The notes under the pieces were generated by a model. It was not told the DNA's origin. It made no database searches and saw nothing but the letters and a program-made list of their open reading frames with translations. The translations under genes and the position numbers were made by a program. Positions 7,281 through 16,200 of a DNA stretch of 44,073 bases are shown here, in pieces. Numbering within the stretch: the stretch's first letter is position 1; each line of letters opens with the position of its first letter. The stretch is from a virus, in IMG/VR virus record IMGVR_UViG_3300045284_000120, positions 1 through 44,073 of that record; one strand, 5' to 3'.

Positions 7281-8649
7281 TGAATTGAGACAGGATCTTG
7301 GAAAAGCAGTTGAGGAATTGCGGGCGCTTCAGAATGATTGTGATAATCGCGGCGGCGAGAATGCGGAAGACGCTGAAAAATTCGCCAAGATGGAAAAGGC
7401 GATTAGTGGCCTAGAAAAACGCATCAAGAATGAAGAGTTTCTAGCCGAAAAAGAGGCTGAGTTAGCCCGCACCGCACATCAAAACGGGAATGGAAACGGC
7501 AACGGCAACGGAAATGGAAACGTTGCACTTAACGGCCAATCGCGTGACGAGTTTTATTATCCGGTTGGGCAGCATCCGTTGAGTGACATTGAATTTGAGC
7601 GCTGCGTGTCTTTGACCTTCCAAGGCTGGACGCGCGGATTTAAGCCCGGCGGCGAAGCGACAATTACGCAAAAGCACATTGACGCTGCGAAGAGAATCGG
7701 GGTGTTGGATTTACGCGCAAAGGAAATCGAACTGCCGATCAAGAAAGATTATCGCACCTTCCAGATGCACTACCGCGCCGGTTTAGACGTGGCAACCACC
7801 GGCGAAGGTAAGGAAACCATTCCGCAGGGATTCGTTAATACTTTAGAGCGCGCACTTTTGACGTATGGCGGAATGCGTCAAGTGGCAACGGTTATGCGCA
7901 CCGATAGCGGAAACGCTTTGCCGTATCCGACCATGAATGACACGACCAACAAGGGTGTGATTTTGGCGGAAGCGACGACAATCGGCACCTCGGTTGACCC
8001 GGCATTTTCCAGCATCACTTTTAACGCCTACAAGTACAGCTCCAAGGCGCTGCTGATGAGCTACGAAATCACGCAGGACTCGGCCTTTGATTTGGGCGCG
8101 TTAGCCGGCGACTGGCTCGGTGAGCGTATCGGACGCATTCAGAACGATCATTTCACAACCGGCGCAGGTTCTACCTTGCCGAAAGGGATTACAGTTGCGG
8201 CGGTCACCGGGAAAACGGCAGCGGCGACGAACACTTTCACTTCCGACGAAGTGATTGATCTTATCCATAGCGTTGATCCCGCCTATCGTGAAGGCGCTGC
8301 GTTTATGTTCCACGACACTGTTTTGGCTCTAATTCGTAAGCTTAAAGAATCGACAACAAATGCATATATATGGCAGCCCGGATTGCAGGCTGGAATTCCA
8401 AATATGCTGCTTGGTTATCCTTACACCGTCAATCAATCGATGAGCGCGGCTCTTACTACAGGTCAGAAGCTAATCGTTTTCGGGCGTCTGTCTAAATATC
8501 TAGTCCGTGACGTTTCGACTATCCGGCTCGTGCGGCTCGATGAGCGTTATGCTGATACTGATCAGATTGCTTTTATCGCTTTCATGCGAAGTGACGGCAA
8601 CCTTTTGGACGCCGGCACTCGGCCTGTTAAGTGGATGAACCTCGCGTAA
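7264..8649 (+). CDS. Major capsid protein, HK97 fold
   Basis: 461 residues from the ATG at 7264, chosen because GGAGG lies 7 bases upstream (7252-7256); an ATG at 7240 in frame lacks this. Residues 1-70 form the coiled-coil delta (scaffolding) domain that the protease removes. An Asn-Gly repeat follows, then the HK97-like core with LKSSTTNAYIWQPG-type late motifs, GYPYTVNQSMS and FGRLSKYLVRDVSTIRLVRL near the C-terminus. Hundreds of copies build the head shell. Confidence 0.96.
   Translation: MSVNVNELRQDLGKAVEELRALQNDCDNRGGENAEDAEKFAKMEKAISGLEKRIKNEEFLAEKEAELARTAHQNGNGNGNGNGNGNVALNGQSRDEFYYPVGQHPLSDIEFERCVSLTFQGWTRGFKPGGEATITQKHIDAAKRIGVLDLRAKEIELPIKKDYRTFQMHYRAGLDVATTGEGKETIPQGFVNTLERALLTYGGMRQVATVMRTDSGNALPYPTMNDTTNKGVILAEATTIGTSVDPAFSSITFNAYKYSSKALLMSYEITQDSAFDLGALAGDWLGERIGRIQNDHFTTGAGSTLPKGITVAAVTGKTAAATNTFTSDEVIDLIHSVDPAYREGAAFMFHDTVLALIRKLKESTTNAYIWQPGLQAGIPNMLLGYPYTVNQSMSAALTTGQKLIVFGRLSKYLVRDVSTIRLVRLDERYADTDQIAFIAFMRSDGNLLDAGTRPVKWMNLA
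7484..7527 (+). repeat. Asn-Gly codon repeat in capsid gene
   Basis: A run of AAC/AAT and GGN codons encodes seven consecutive Asn-Gly pairs between the delta domain and the capsid core. It is a flexible low-complexity linker; third-position variation shows that it is not a fresh simple-repeat expansion. Confidence 0.85.
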
Positions 8650-8661
8650 ACAGGGCAACCA

Positions 8662-8892
8662 ATGGCTGAAAAACAAGTTGAAGTCGATACCATCGCGACG
8701 TTTAGCGACGATGATTATGGCTGGATCGACGCGCACCAAAGAAAAACGGTGCGCGCCGATGTCGCCGAGCGGTGGATAGCCGAGAGCAAGGCGCTACCGG
8801 TGCTAGCTGAAAACCGCGCCGTAGTTGAAACGCCAGAGGGCAAATTGCCGAAGCACGAACACGCAGACCTTAGCCGTAGAAAAAAACAGTAA
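8662..8892 (+). CDS. Small head-region hypothetical protein
   Basis: 76 residues between capsid and head-tail connector. Starts MAEKQVEVDTIATFSDDDYG; the FSDDDYGWIDAHQRKTVRAD segment resembles the short proteins often found just after HK97 capsid genes, and the C-terminus is Lys/Arg-rich. A head decoration or completion role is possible but unproven. Confidence 0.75.
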   Translation: MAEKQVEVDTIATFSDDDYGWIDAHQRKTVRADVAERWIAESKALPVLAENRAVVETPEGKLPKHEHADLSRRKKQ

Positions 8893-8896
8893 ATGG

Positions 8897-9541
8897 ATGG
8901 CCTTTCAACTAATTACGTTCGACGAAATAAAGAAGATGTCCAAAGGCGGCGGTGACTGGTCGACCGAGTTTGAATACATAATAGAAAAAAGAATCATTCC
9001 TGAAATAACTAAAGGTCTTGCGAAATATTGTCACCGTCCCGATTGGGACAAAGTAGCCCGCACCGAATATTTCGGCTCAGATCGTCCTACGCGAACTCTT
9101 TTTTTAAGTTCGCCGCCGGTTTATCCCGCTGTCGCAGCAATTGTTGGTCCGCCAGCCGTCGACGCTATCGAGGCTCTACGTCTTTACCAAGATAGCGCCG
9201 ACCCGCCGACATACGGCGCAGGAACAGAACTTACCAGCGGCTTTGTTGTCTACGAGGACGAGGGGTCTATCGTGCATCGGGGAACGGGATTTATGACCGG
9301 GCCGAAGTCAATCAAAGTCACTTATACGGGTGGCTATTTGACTGCTGACGGTATTGGAACACCCGACGACGTTAGGGGCGCGGCGATAATGCAGGCAAAA
9401 ATTATTTTCGATCGGCGTGAAGAATTTGGACTTACCGGGCGATCTCTTGAAGGCGGATCAGTTAGTTTGTTAACGCCGCTATGGTTGCCGCGCCAAGTAA
9501 CGATGCAAGTAGACGATTACCGCGTCTACAGGGGCTGCTGA
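8897..9541 (+). CDS. Head-tail connector, gp6-like
   Basis: 214 residues from the ATG at 8897, just after the previous stop. Position and composition fit the phage connector family (HK97 gp6-like) whose ring sits under the portal: an N-terminal helical domain (LITFDEIKKMSK), central GTGFMTGPKSIKVTYTGGY typical of these proteins, then DDVRGAAIMQAKIIFDRREE helices. Overlaps the next gene by TGATG. Family assignment rests on order and the KVTYTGGY motif. Confidence 0.85.
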   Translation: MAFQLITFDEIKKMSKGGGDWSTEFEYIIEKRIIPEITKGLAKYCHRPDWDKVARTEYFGSDRPTRTLFLSSPPVYPAVAAIVGPPAVDAIEALRLYQDSADPPTYGAGTELTSGFVVYEDEGSIVHRGTGFMTGPKSIKVTYTGGYLTADGIGTPDDVRGAAIMQAKIIFDRREEFGLTGRSLEGGSVSLLTPLWLPRQVTMQVDDYRVYRGC

Positions 9542-10149
9542 TGGCTGGACCGACGCTGAAATTCGACTTTAAAAATCTCGGCGATTTAAACGAGGACTTA
9601 AAAAAGAGTCCGCGCAGCATTCCGGTAATCGCTCAACGGGTAATGTCGCCACGCCTGCGCGCCATCGCAAGCGAGCTAAGGGCAACTATCCCACGACGGA
9701 CGGGCCAGTTGGCGCGCAGTGTCTTTTCTTCGGTTACGCGGCCGGGCGGCTTGATGGTGTTAGCTGCCCTTGGACTTCGCACTAGAAAAATTTCAGGCCG
9801 CACGATGGTTGCCGGAAACGTCATGCAAAAAGGCGGTGCGACACCGAAAAAGCGCGCTTACCTATGGATTCCGCTACGCAGCAACACAAACATTACGCCG
9901 CAGGATTTTTTCAACGCCGAAAATACTTTTATCCGCATGAGCGGCGCGGGCAACAAGATTGCTTTTATCCGTCAAGGCAACATCGCCGTGCCGCTGTTTG
10001 TCTTGAAAAAAAGCATCCGGCCCGCGGCACCGCCGTTGCCAATCAATGAGCGCGTGGAACAACAGTTGCCAGAAATGTTGGAAGAGATCGAGGAATCAAT
10101 CGGACAAGTAATTGCGGCAAGACGCGCCGCACTGGGGGCGCTCGATTAA
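9541..10149 (+). CDS. HK97 gp10-like head-tail/tail completion protein
   Basis: 202 residues, start overlapping the connector stop. Pattern of the gp10 family: an N-terminal FDFKNLGDLNEDLKKSP, then RAIASELRATIPRRTGQLARSV, the characteristic P-x-x-T-G-x-L-x-x-S motif. A ring protein linking head completion to the tail tube. The last 38 bases overlap a possible zinc-knuckle gene. Confidence 0.88.
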   Translation: MAGPTLKFDFKNLGDLNEDLKKSPRSIPVIAQRVMSPRLRAIASELRATIPRRTGQLARSVFSSVTRPGGLMVLAALGLRTRKISGRTMVAGNVMQKGGATPKKRAYLWIPLRSNTNITPQDFFNAENTFIRMSGAGNKIAFIRQGNIAVPLFVLKKSIRPAAPPLPINERVEQQLPEMLEEIEESIGQVIAARRAALGALD

Positions 10150-10360
10150 AACGGTTCACCCGTTCGACAATGAATGGCCAGTAAAATTTTGCAACTTATG
10201 TCATCCAAAAAAGAAACTAGCCGGGCCATATTATTTGGCGCATCTAAAATATTGTCATCGGGTGCAGTGGGACAATTGGCATTTTAATCGCGGTGATTTC
10301 GGCATGAGCGGCTGGTTACACGTAGCGGGGCATTTGATGAACGCAGAAGTTGAGAATTAG
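10112..10360 (+). CDS. Small zinc-knuckle protein
   Basis: 82 residues if read from a TTG at 10112; no ATG or GTG is available before the conserved-looking part. Contains CNLC and a later H-x-K-Y-C-H (about residues 27-49), a possible zinc site, followed by an aromatic-rich tail (VQWDNWHFNRGDF). Overlaps the gp10-like gene. The start is uncertain; the Cys/His pattern supports a real protein. Confidence 0.55.
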   Translation: MRQDAPHWGRSIKTVHPFDNEWPVKFCNLCHPKKKLAGPYYLAHLKYCHRVQWDNWHFNRGDFGMSGWLHVAGHLMNAEVEN

Positions 10361-10371
10361 GAGACGGGAAA

Positions 10372-10575
10372 ATGACCGAAATATTTCAAGTAGGCGATCG
10401 CGTGCAAATTAGACAATCAACAGGTGAATACGTGGCGAGACCTTTTCTTGTTAAGGCGGTGGAATCAAATGGCGCTCGGCTGATCGTTCAAGATTACGCG
10501 CATCCAATACCCGGCGAGCGTACTGGGCAATTTGGAGAAACGGCGGCATGGTGCCGAATGTTCCAATGGCAATAA
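10372..10575 (+). CDS. Small beta-rich hypothetical protein
   Basis: 67 residues with a clear AGGAGACGGGAAA ribosome site. FQVGDRVQIRQSTGEYVARP looks like an SH3/KOW-like small beta barrel (GDRVQI is a typical strand). Function unknown; one of three small accessory genes between head-completion and tail genes. Confidence 0.72.
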   Translation: MTEIFQVGDRVQIRQSTGEYVARPFLVKAVESNGARLIVQDYAHPIPGERTGQFGETAAWCRMFQWQ

Positions 10576-10700
10576 AACGAAAATTGAAACAAGTAATTAT
10601 TTATTGTCTGGAATGTTTTCACTTCGGTATTCCAAAGTTGCCGGCGACTGAATGCGGCAACTGTAGGTCTAAGCATATCCGCTTATATAGAGAAATTTAG
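10566..10700 (+). CDS. 44-residue zinc-ribbon microprotein
   Basis: ATG at 10566, overlapping the previous gene, stop at 10700. Contains CLEC and CGNC separated by 13 residues, the spacing of a one-zinc rubredoxin/zinc-ribbon. The N-terminus is basic (MAIKRKLKQ). Presumably an accessory protein; no family recognised. Confidence 0.65.
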   Translation: MAIKRKLKQVIIYCLECFHFGIPKLPATECGNCRSKHIRLYREI

Positions 10701-10708
10701 GTGTTGAA

Positions 10709-11152
10709 TTGGCCGCTGACTCAGCAATCGAGCAGATTTTGCAAAAGGTTGAACAAATATTGCGCGCCATACCGGGGATTGCCGTGGTGAGTCGCGACGG
10801 CGTTGACGCGCTGGAAATTCAGAGTTTCCCGGCGTGCGTGATTGGCACCGGCGCGAGCGAGCCGGATCAGTTACTCAACGATTTTATAGACTGGTCACTG
10901 TTTTTAAATATTAGTTGTTGGGTTTCGGCGCAATCGAATATCTCGAAAGCGTTGGAAGCGTTCAAGGCGCAGGTTGCGGCGGCAATGGCTGCTGATTCTC
11001 ACATCGGACTCGCCGATAAGTGCTGGACGGAAGAGGGCGCGTGGAGCGGGCCATTTCCGCTGAATGAGGCGTTAACCGAAGCCGCTGAAATAAAAAATTA
11101 CACCGTGCATTACCGGACGTTGAGGACAGATCCTTACACTTTAGTGGGGTGA
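10709..11152 (+). CDS. Probable tail terminator/completion protein
   Basis: 147 residues from a TTG at 10709 (no ATG/GTG in frame upstream), preceded by AGGTG. Alpha/beta protein with AIEQILQKVEQILRAIPGI and later WSLFLNISCWVSAQ, the fold pattern of lambda gpU-like tail terminators. Its place between gp10-like and tail-tube genes supports that call. Assignment is mainly by position. Confidence 0.65.
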   Translation: MAADSAIEQILQKVEQILRAIPGIAVVSRDGVDALEIQSFPACVIGTGASEPDQLLNDFIDWSLFLNISCWVSAQSNISKALEAFKAQVAAAMAADSHIGLADKCWTEEGAWSGPFPLNEALTEAAEIKNYTVHYRTLRTDPYTLVG

Positions 11153-11155
11153 TTT

Positions 11156-11305
11156 ATGACTTACGACGAAGCATTGGCATTACCCGCCGATGAGCGGATT
11201 GAAGGCATTGTCGTTGTCGGTCCGGTGACGCCATTTGGCGGCTCGTGGGTTTTGGCCGCTGGTTCTTTGACGCTCGCTGACGCGCCGACATTAGTTGAGG
11301 AATAG
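11156..11305 (+). CDS. Tail-region microprotein, paralogue A
   Basis: 49 residues. MTYDEALALPADERIEG and PFGGSWVLAAGSLTL match the next gene position by position, so the two are tandem duplicates. The D-E-R-x-x-G-I-V and P-F-G-G-S-W motifs are the shared core. Position just before the tail tube gene suggests a tail accessory role. No family recognised. Confidence 0.7.
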   Translation: MTYDEALALPADERIEGIVVVGPVTPFGGSWVLAAGSLTLADAPTLVEE

Positions 11306-11318
11306 GAGAACGAAACCA

Positions 11319-11504
11319 ATGACGCGAGATGAAGCTAGAAACTTGTCGGATGACGAAAGAAAACCGGGAATCGTAATAGAGGGCAACGCCGCGCCTTTCG
11401 GCGGCTCGTGGACGTTTGACCCTGTAGCAAACACTTTGACGCTGCAAGAACCGCCGACCGCAGCCGGTACGCCGAAGCAGGAGGAAAAAGACAATGCCAA
11501 TTAG
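11319..11504 (+). CDS. Tail-region microprotein, paralogue B
   Basis: 61 residues from the ATG at 11319 (an upstream in-frame TTG at 11295 is ignored because the paralogue aligns from this Met). Shares MTxDEAxxLxxDER, GIV and PFGGSW plus LTL with the 11156 gene and adds a Pro/Lys/Glu-rich C-terminus. Ends inside the start of the tail tube gene and supplies its AGGAGG ribosome site. Confidence 0.75.
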   Translation: MTRDEARNLSDDERKPGIVIEGNAAPFGGSWTFDPVANTLTLQEPPTAAGTPKQEEKDNAN

Positions 11505-12432
11505 TTCAAAGCGGGGTGGAATCCTCGCGAAAATTGAATCTGTTTACGGAACCGATCCGGTGCCGACCGCGGCAGTTAACGCCGTAGCGGTTATGAATCC
11601 GCAATACACAACCGACATGCAGGTCGTTGAGCGCGATCAGATTTTACGTGATTCGCTTTCACGCTTGTCGTTCGTCGTCGGCCGGAAGCTCGCGCGTTTG
11701 ACCTTTGGCGTTGAAATGAAGGGTAGCGGCACTGCGGGAACCGCGGCACGCCACGGCCCGCTACTTCGCGCCTGCGGACTATCGGAAACGATCGTCGCGG
11801 TGACTTCGGTTACTTACGCGCCAATCAATACCGGCTTCGAGTCGGTAACAATTTACTGGTACGACGGCGAAAAATTGCACAAACTAACCGGCGCGTTTTG
11901 CACGATGAGAATCGTTGAAGAGGTTGGGCAATTTGGCCGCTATGAGTTCACCGCAACCGGGATATGGAACCAGCCGACAGATGTTGCCGCGCCGGCAATG
12001 ACATTGGACACTACCAAGCCGCAACCGGTTATCAACTTGGGCTTGACTCTCGGCGGTTATTCGCCAGTCGCCGCAACACTGAACATTGATTTAGGCGTGC
12101 AGGTTAGTGAGCGATTGGATTTCAACGCAACAGAAGGCTTGCGCGGTTTGTTAGTCACTGGCCGCGGTGTGGGCGGATCGATTGACCCTGAGACAACTAC
12201 AGAGGCTATCAATCCGTGGTACGCAAATATGAAAAACGCTACAGAAGTGGCTCTCGCGGGTAATCTCGTCGGCGCAGTAGCCGGAAATAAAGTAGCGGTA
12301 ACGGCGCCTAAAGTTCAATTAGAGGCGCCGGCACCCGGCGAAAGAAATTCACTGCGCATTTTAAATATTCCGATTCGGTTCAATCCGTCTACTGATGCTC
12401 TCAACGACGAAATATCGCTCGTCTATACGTAA
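11494..12432 (+). CDS. Major tail tube protein
   Basis: 312 residues with a strong AGGAGG site 9 bases upstream. N-terminal SSKRGGILAKIESVYGTDPVP is the typical opening of long tail-tube proteins, which adopt a beta-barrel and stack as hexameric rings to form the tail tube. Beta-rich throughout with an Ig-like-sized extra segment between about residues 170 and 290. Followed by the chaperone pair and tape measure, the canonical order. Confidence 0.88.
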   Translation: MPISSKRGGILAKIESVYGTDPVPTAAVNAVAVMNPQYTTDMQVVERDQILRDSLSRLSFVVGRKLARLTFGVEMKGSGTAGTAARHGPLLRACGLSETIVAVTSVTYAPINTGFESVTIYWYDGEKLHKLTGAFCTMRIVEEVGQFGRYEFTATGIWNQPTDVAAPAMTLDTTKPQPVINLGLTLGGYSPVAATLNIDLGVQVSERLDFNATEGLRGLLVTGRGVGGSIDPETTTEAINPWYANMKNATEVALAGNLVGAVAGNKVAVTAPKVQLEAPAPGERNSLRILNIPIRFNPSTDALNDEISLVYT

Positions 12433-12459
12433 GAAAAAAACAGAAAGGAGAAAATCGCC

Positions 12460-12816
12460 GTGGATTTAAAAGACGCACTGCAAGAAGAAATCGAATACGC
12501 GATTAACTATCGCGGCGTCAAGTTATTCTTTACCCTACGCAACCCAAACAGCGCCGAGGATCTAGAGTTTCGCCGCCGCTCGGGAAAACTTAAAGCCAAA
12601 AACGGTAAGCTGGAATCCAGCGACGAAGCGTTAAATGCGCCGCTTTGGTTGCTCGATAAGGTTAAAACGAAAGTCGAGTATTCCAACGGCACGCCGCAAC
12701 GCACGGAAATGTCTGCGGACGAATACGAAAAGATTCCGGCGCGCACCAAGCTGGCGATTATCGCTAAACACCTGGCCGACCTTGAAGGCGAAGAGGCCGA
12801 AGTCCAAAAAAACTAG
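12460..12816 (+). CDS. Tail assembly chaperone, short form (gpG-like)
   Basis: 118 residues from a GTG with AAAGGAG upstream. Sequence is charged and helical, ending HLADLEGEEAEVQKN. The stop codon directly follows a slippery heptamer, so this is the unshifted product of a two-product gene, as in lambda G/GT. It binds the tape measure protein and guides tail assembly but is not in the virion in known systems. Confidence 0.88.
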   Translation: MDLKDALQEEIEYAINYRGVKLFFTLRNPNSAEDLEFRRRSGKLKAKNGKLESSDEALNAPLWLLDKVKTKVEYSNGTPQRTEMSADEYEKIPARTKLAIIAKHLADLEGEEAEVQKN

Positions 12817-13196
12817 CTCGGGAGCTGGGCGAATTTTTAGGGCTAACCGCCAAGACTCCTAAAGGCGACCGGTGCCCTTACGGTTTACCGCCGGATATCG
12901 AGATTGAGAGCGAAACGAAATGGACGATCAACGATATTCCGCAGACGGAAGCCGACCCGCGATTATGTCAATTGATAATCGCGCAACCGGATGCCTGCGC
13001 GACTTGTCCGCTGGCGGAAGTGGAACCGGAAGAGCCGCCGTCAAAGTTCGTTCAATACTTGGTTCACCTAGACAGCTTGATAGCAGTGGGCGCACGGATT
13101 CCGTTCGAGAGTCAGCCGATGGCCGTATGGAACGGGCTGAAACTACTCAAGATCAAGCGCGACGAGAAGACGATGCGGGACATGAAGGAAAAATAG
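12460..13196 (+). CDS. Tail assembly chaperone, -1 frameshift form (gpGT-like)
   Basis: A -1 slip on A-AAA-AAC at 12807-12813 bypasses the TAG at 12814 and opens 127 more codons to the TAG ending at 13196, giving 245 residues. The extension reads ELGEFLGLTAK, CPYGLPPDIE, then CATCPLAEVEPEE and KFVQYLVHLDSLI. In known tail chaperones the shifted form is the minor product and contacts the tail tube. The next gene is the tape measure, as expected. Confidence 0.88.
12807..12813 (+). promoter_or_regulatory. -1 ribosomal frameshift site A-AAA-AAC
   Basis: Zero-frame codons CAA AAA AAC TAG place A-AAA-AAC in the correct X-XXY-YYZ register; the stop codon follows at once. The -1 frame is open for 127 codons. 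This is one of the most efficient known bacterial slippery sequences. Confidence 0.9.
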
Positions 13197-13236
13197 TTCG
13201 CTTTGAGTTTCATAGTCTTGATGCGTTGAGGGCAGA

Positions 13237-16200
13237 GTGGCAACGCGGCAAATAGAAATAAAAATTACCGGTGAGGGTGGTCAATACGAGGCAACCGTCC
13301 AGCGGATTATTGAAAAGAATAATCAATTGAACCGCGCCGCCGTTCAAGGCGCGGAACAAACGACAACCGCCTTCGGGAACCTTCAGCGAATCCTTATCAA
13401 CATTCCAAGTCTATTCGGCGGAATTGCCGCCGGCATCGCCAGTGCGTTTAGTGTCGGCGCCATTATTGGCTTTACCAAACAAATTCTTAACGCCGCTGGC
13501 GAGATTGACGATCTATCCAAGAAAACAGGATTTAGCCGGCAAACGTTATCCGGCTTAAAAAGCACCATCGAAGAAAACGGCGGCTCGCTTCAAGCCTTCG
13601 CAACAGCAATCAACAAGGCACAAAAATCTTTAGGTGACATTGAGGGTGACGGAAAAAAGGCCGGTGAAGCTCTCGCGGCAATGGGACTCAATGTTAAGGA
13701 TTTGACTAAGGCATCACCGGAACAATTCTTTGAAAAGTTTGCTCAGTCGCTTTCTCAAGTCGAAGGGCAAAATCAGCGCGTGGCTATTGCTACTAAGGTG
13801 ATGGGCCGCGCCGGCGCCGATCAGATTCCGGTAATCTTGGAATTAACGGACAAGTTTAAGCAGTTAAGAGAGCAAGGCGTCAGCGATGACAACATCAAGC
13901 AGCTCGATAAATTCGGCGATGCGCTTACGCGGTTGAAAAACGCCACGATCGGTTTAGCGCAAGAGGGTTTGGCCAATCTTATCCGTGGATTCGATAGGCT
14001 CTTTAAGATCAGCGACATTGAGAAGCAGCGCGGCGCGCTTGCCGATTATGCGAAGCAAATAGAAAACATCGATAAAACTTTAAAGACGCGCGAAAGTTTG
14101 CGATCTAAGGGATTAGGTTTTTTAACCGGGTCTGATGATGCGGAGCAATTAAAGAACCGCAGCAAAGCTCTACAAGACTTTATCGACGCCAACGACAAGC
14201 TAATCAGGCTTGAGCAGGGTGATAAAGATAAGCCCGCAATCGGCGGCGGCTCGCTTCCGGCGGTCGATGATGGCGCACTCAAGCGTCAAAACGAGGCATT
14301 AGAGCAAGCTAAAACAAAACTGCTCCAATTAAAGCTAGCCAATGCCGAAGCGGCGCGCGCCGCGGGGGATCATACAGTCGAAGTTAGAGCCTTGGCGCTG
14401 GCTTTAATCGATCAGGAATACAAGGCTGCGATTAAAGCGGCTGAAGGAAACAAGTCATATACCGATCAATTAGGCGACACCCTTTTAGCCGAGAAGGCGC
14501 AAAAGATTGCGCAGTTTGAAGCCGCAGAAGCCGCGCTAAATTTAAAGCGCGTTCTTGAAGATGCAAATCGAGAATTAGAAACCCAAGCAGAGGATGCTAA
14601 GACAACGGCCGAGGCTTGGGGGTTTTACAAAACGAGTTTAGACAATGCAAATCAAGCCGCAGTCAAAGCTATCGAGACAACAAAACAGGTAAGCGACTTA
14701 GAGGCGGATCGATTAACCATCATCGGCAAAACTAGCGAGGCCGAACGCCTGCGTTTGGTGACGCAGCTTAAATACCTTCAAGCGTTAAAAGATCAAGAAG
14801 GCATAGAGAGTTTAAATGCGCCGCTACGTGAGGCGCAGATTAAAAATGTTGAAACTCAAATTCAGCAGCTTGGCACCGTCACCATCAATGTTGGACAAAC
14901 CATAGCGGACTCTGTTGGGGGCGCATTCTCGGGCGTCATTCTCGGGACGCGAAAACTCGCCGAAGTCGGCAAGGGATTCTTGGCCGCGCTGCTCGGCGAC
15001 GTTGGACAATTCTTTACGCAGGCGCTTATCAAAAAGTTTGGTTTTGAAAACATACTTCTAACTAATGCTCAAAGCATCGGGCCACAAATAGCCGGAGCGA
15101 TCAGCAGCGGCGGCGCGAGTAGTACTGGCGGCGGTGGTATTGTTGGAAATCTGTTAGGGGTGATTGGTAAACTCGGCGGCGGTTTTTCGTCGATGCTATC
15201 GGGACTTAGTAGCCTGCTAAGTGGCGGCGGCGGCTCGTTTGGTTTTGGCAGCGCGGCTGCGGGCGTAGCCGGGCCAGCATTTGCTAACGGAGGATTTTTT
15301 TCCGGTATCAGCGGGGCCGCAGCAGGATGGAGCGGTATTACCGGCACTATAATAAATGGCCTTAGCTCGGCGTGGACTGCTTTTAGCAATACTACTCTCG
15401 TTACAACAATAGGGAGCGCCATAGCTGAAGTCGGGGCAACCGTTGCCACAAGTCTTACTGCCGTACTGGACACTATTACGGCAGCGCTCGCTAACCCTGT
15501 AACTTGGATTGCCGCGATTGTAGTCGCAGCAATCACCGCCATTTACCGAATCATCGCCAATCAGCAGGAGCGGCCAAACGCTAAATTCAGCGGCACCTTT
15601 CAAGGCGTTTCGTTCGATGAGGCATCATCGCAATTTGTCCCTGGTGATATCAACGTAGCAATCGGCCGCAAGAGCGGAATTAAAAACTCAGATGCCGGGA
15701 AGATTGCCGACAATTTGCAGCAACGTTTGACGATACTCGCCCAACAATGGACGGACATTCTAAATATTTTCCCTGACTTTATCGCAGAAGATATCCAGCC
15801 GGCGCTTGATGAAACTAATCGGCGACTAAATCAAAACTTTAAGGATTTGAAATTGTCACCGGGCGGGAGCCGCAACATTCAGCAGGAACTCGAATCATTA
15901 TCCGGCTATGCGGGATTGTTTCGATTTTTCCAGGCATTCGCACCGAGCATTGAACAAGGATTTAGATCGTCGCTACAAGGTGGCGGAATTCAGATCGGGA
16001 GTGCCGCGGGATTTGCGAATCTCGATCCTAATCGTGGATTCAAATGGGGCGCGCCACAAGAAGATTGGGATAAATTTATTGCTGCCATCAAAGACGTTGC
16101 TGGCTTGACCAGTCAACTCGGCAGCGTCGGCGCAGGTAAATTTTTAAGCGGTAGTGATCTGACCAACATCGGCGGCTTGTTCGATCAATTGTTTTCCGTC

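Noticed and set aside
12920-13255. 111-residue plus frame over the chaperone extension
   Set aside because: The -1 extension of the tail chaperone explains this stretch and reads far better; the other frame has no ribosome site of note.
15069-15542. Long minus-strand frame opposite the tape measure
   Set aside because: Low-complexity Ala/Pro/Val-rich text produced by the complement of the Gly/Ser-rich tape measure; no ribosome site and no domain.
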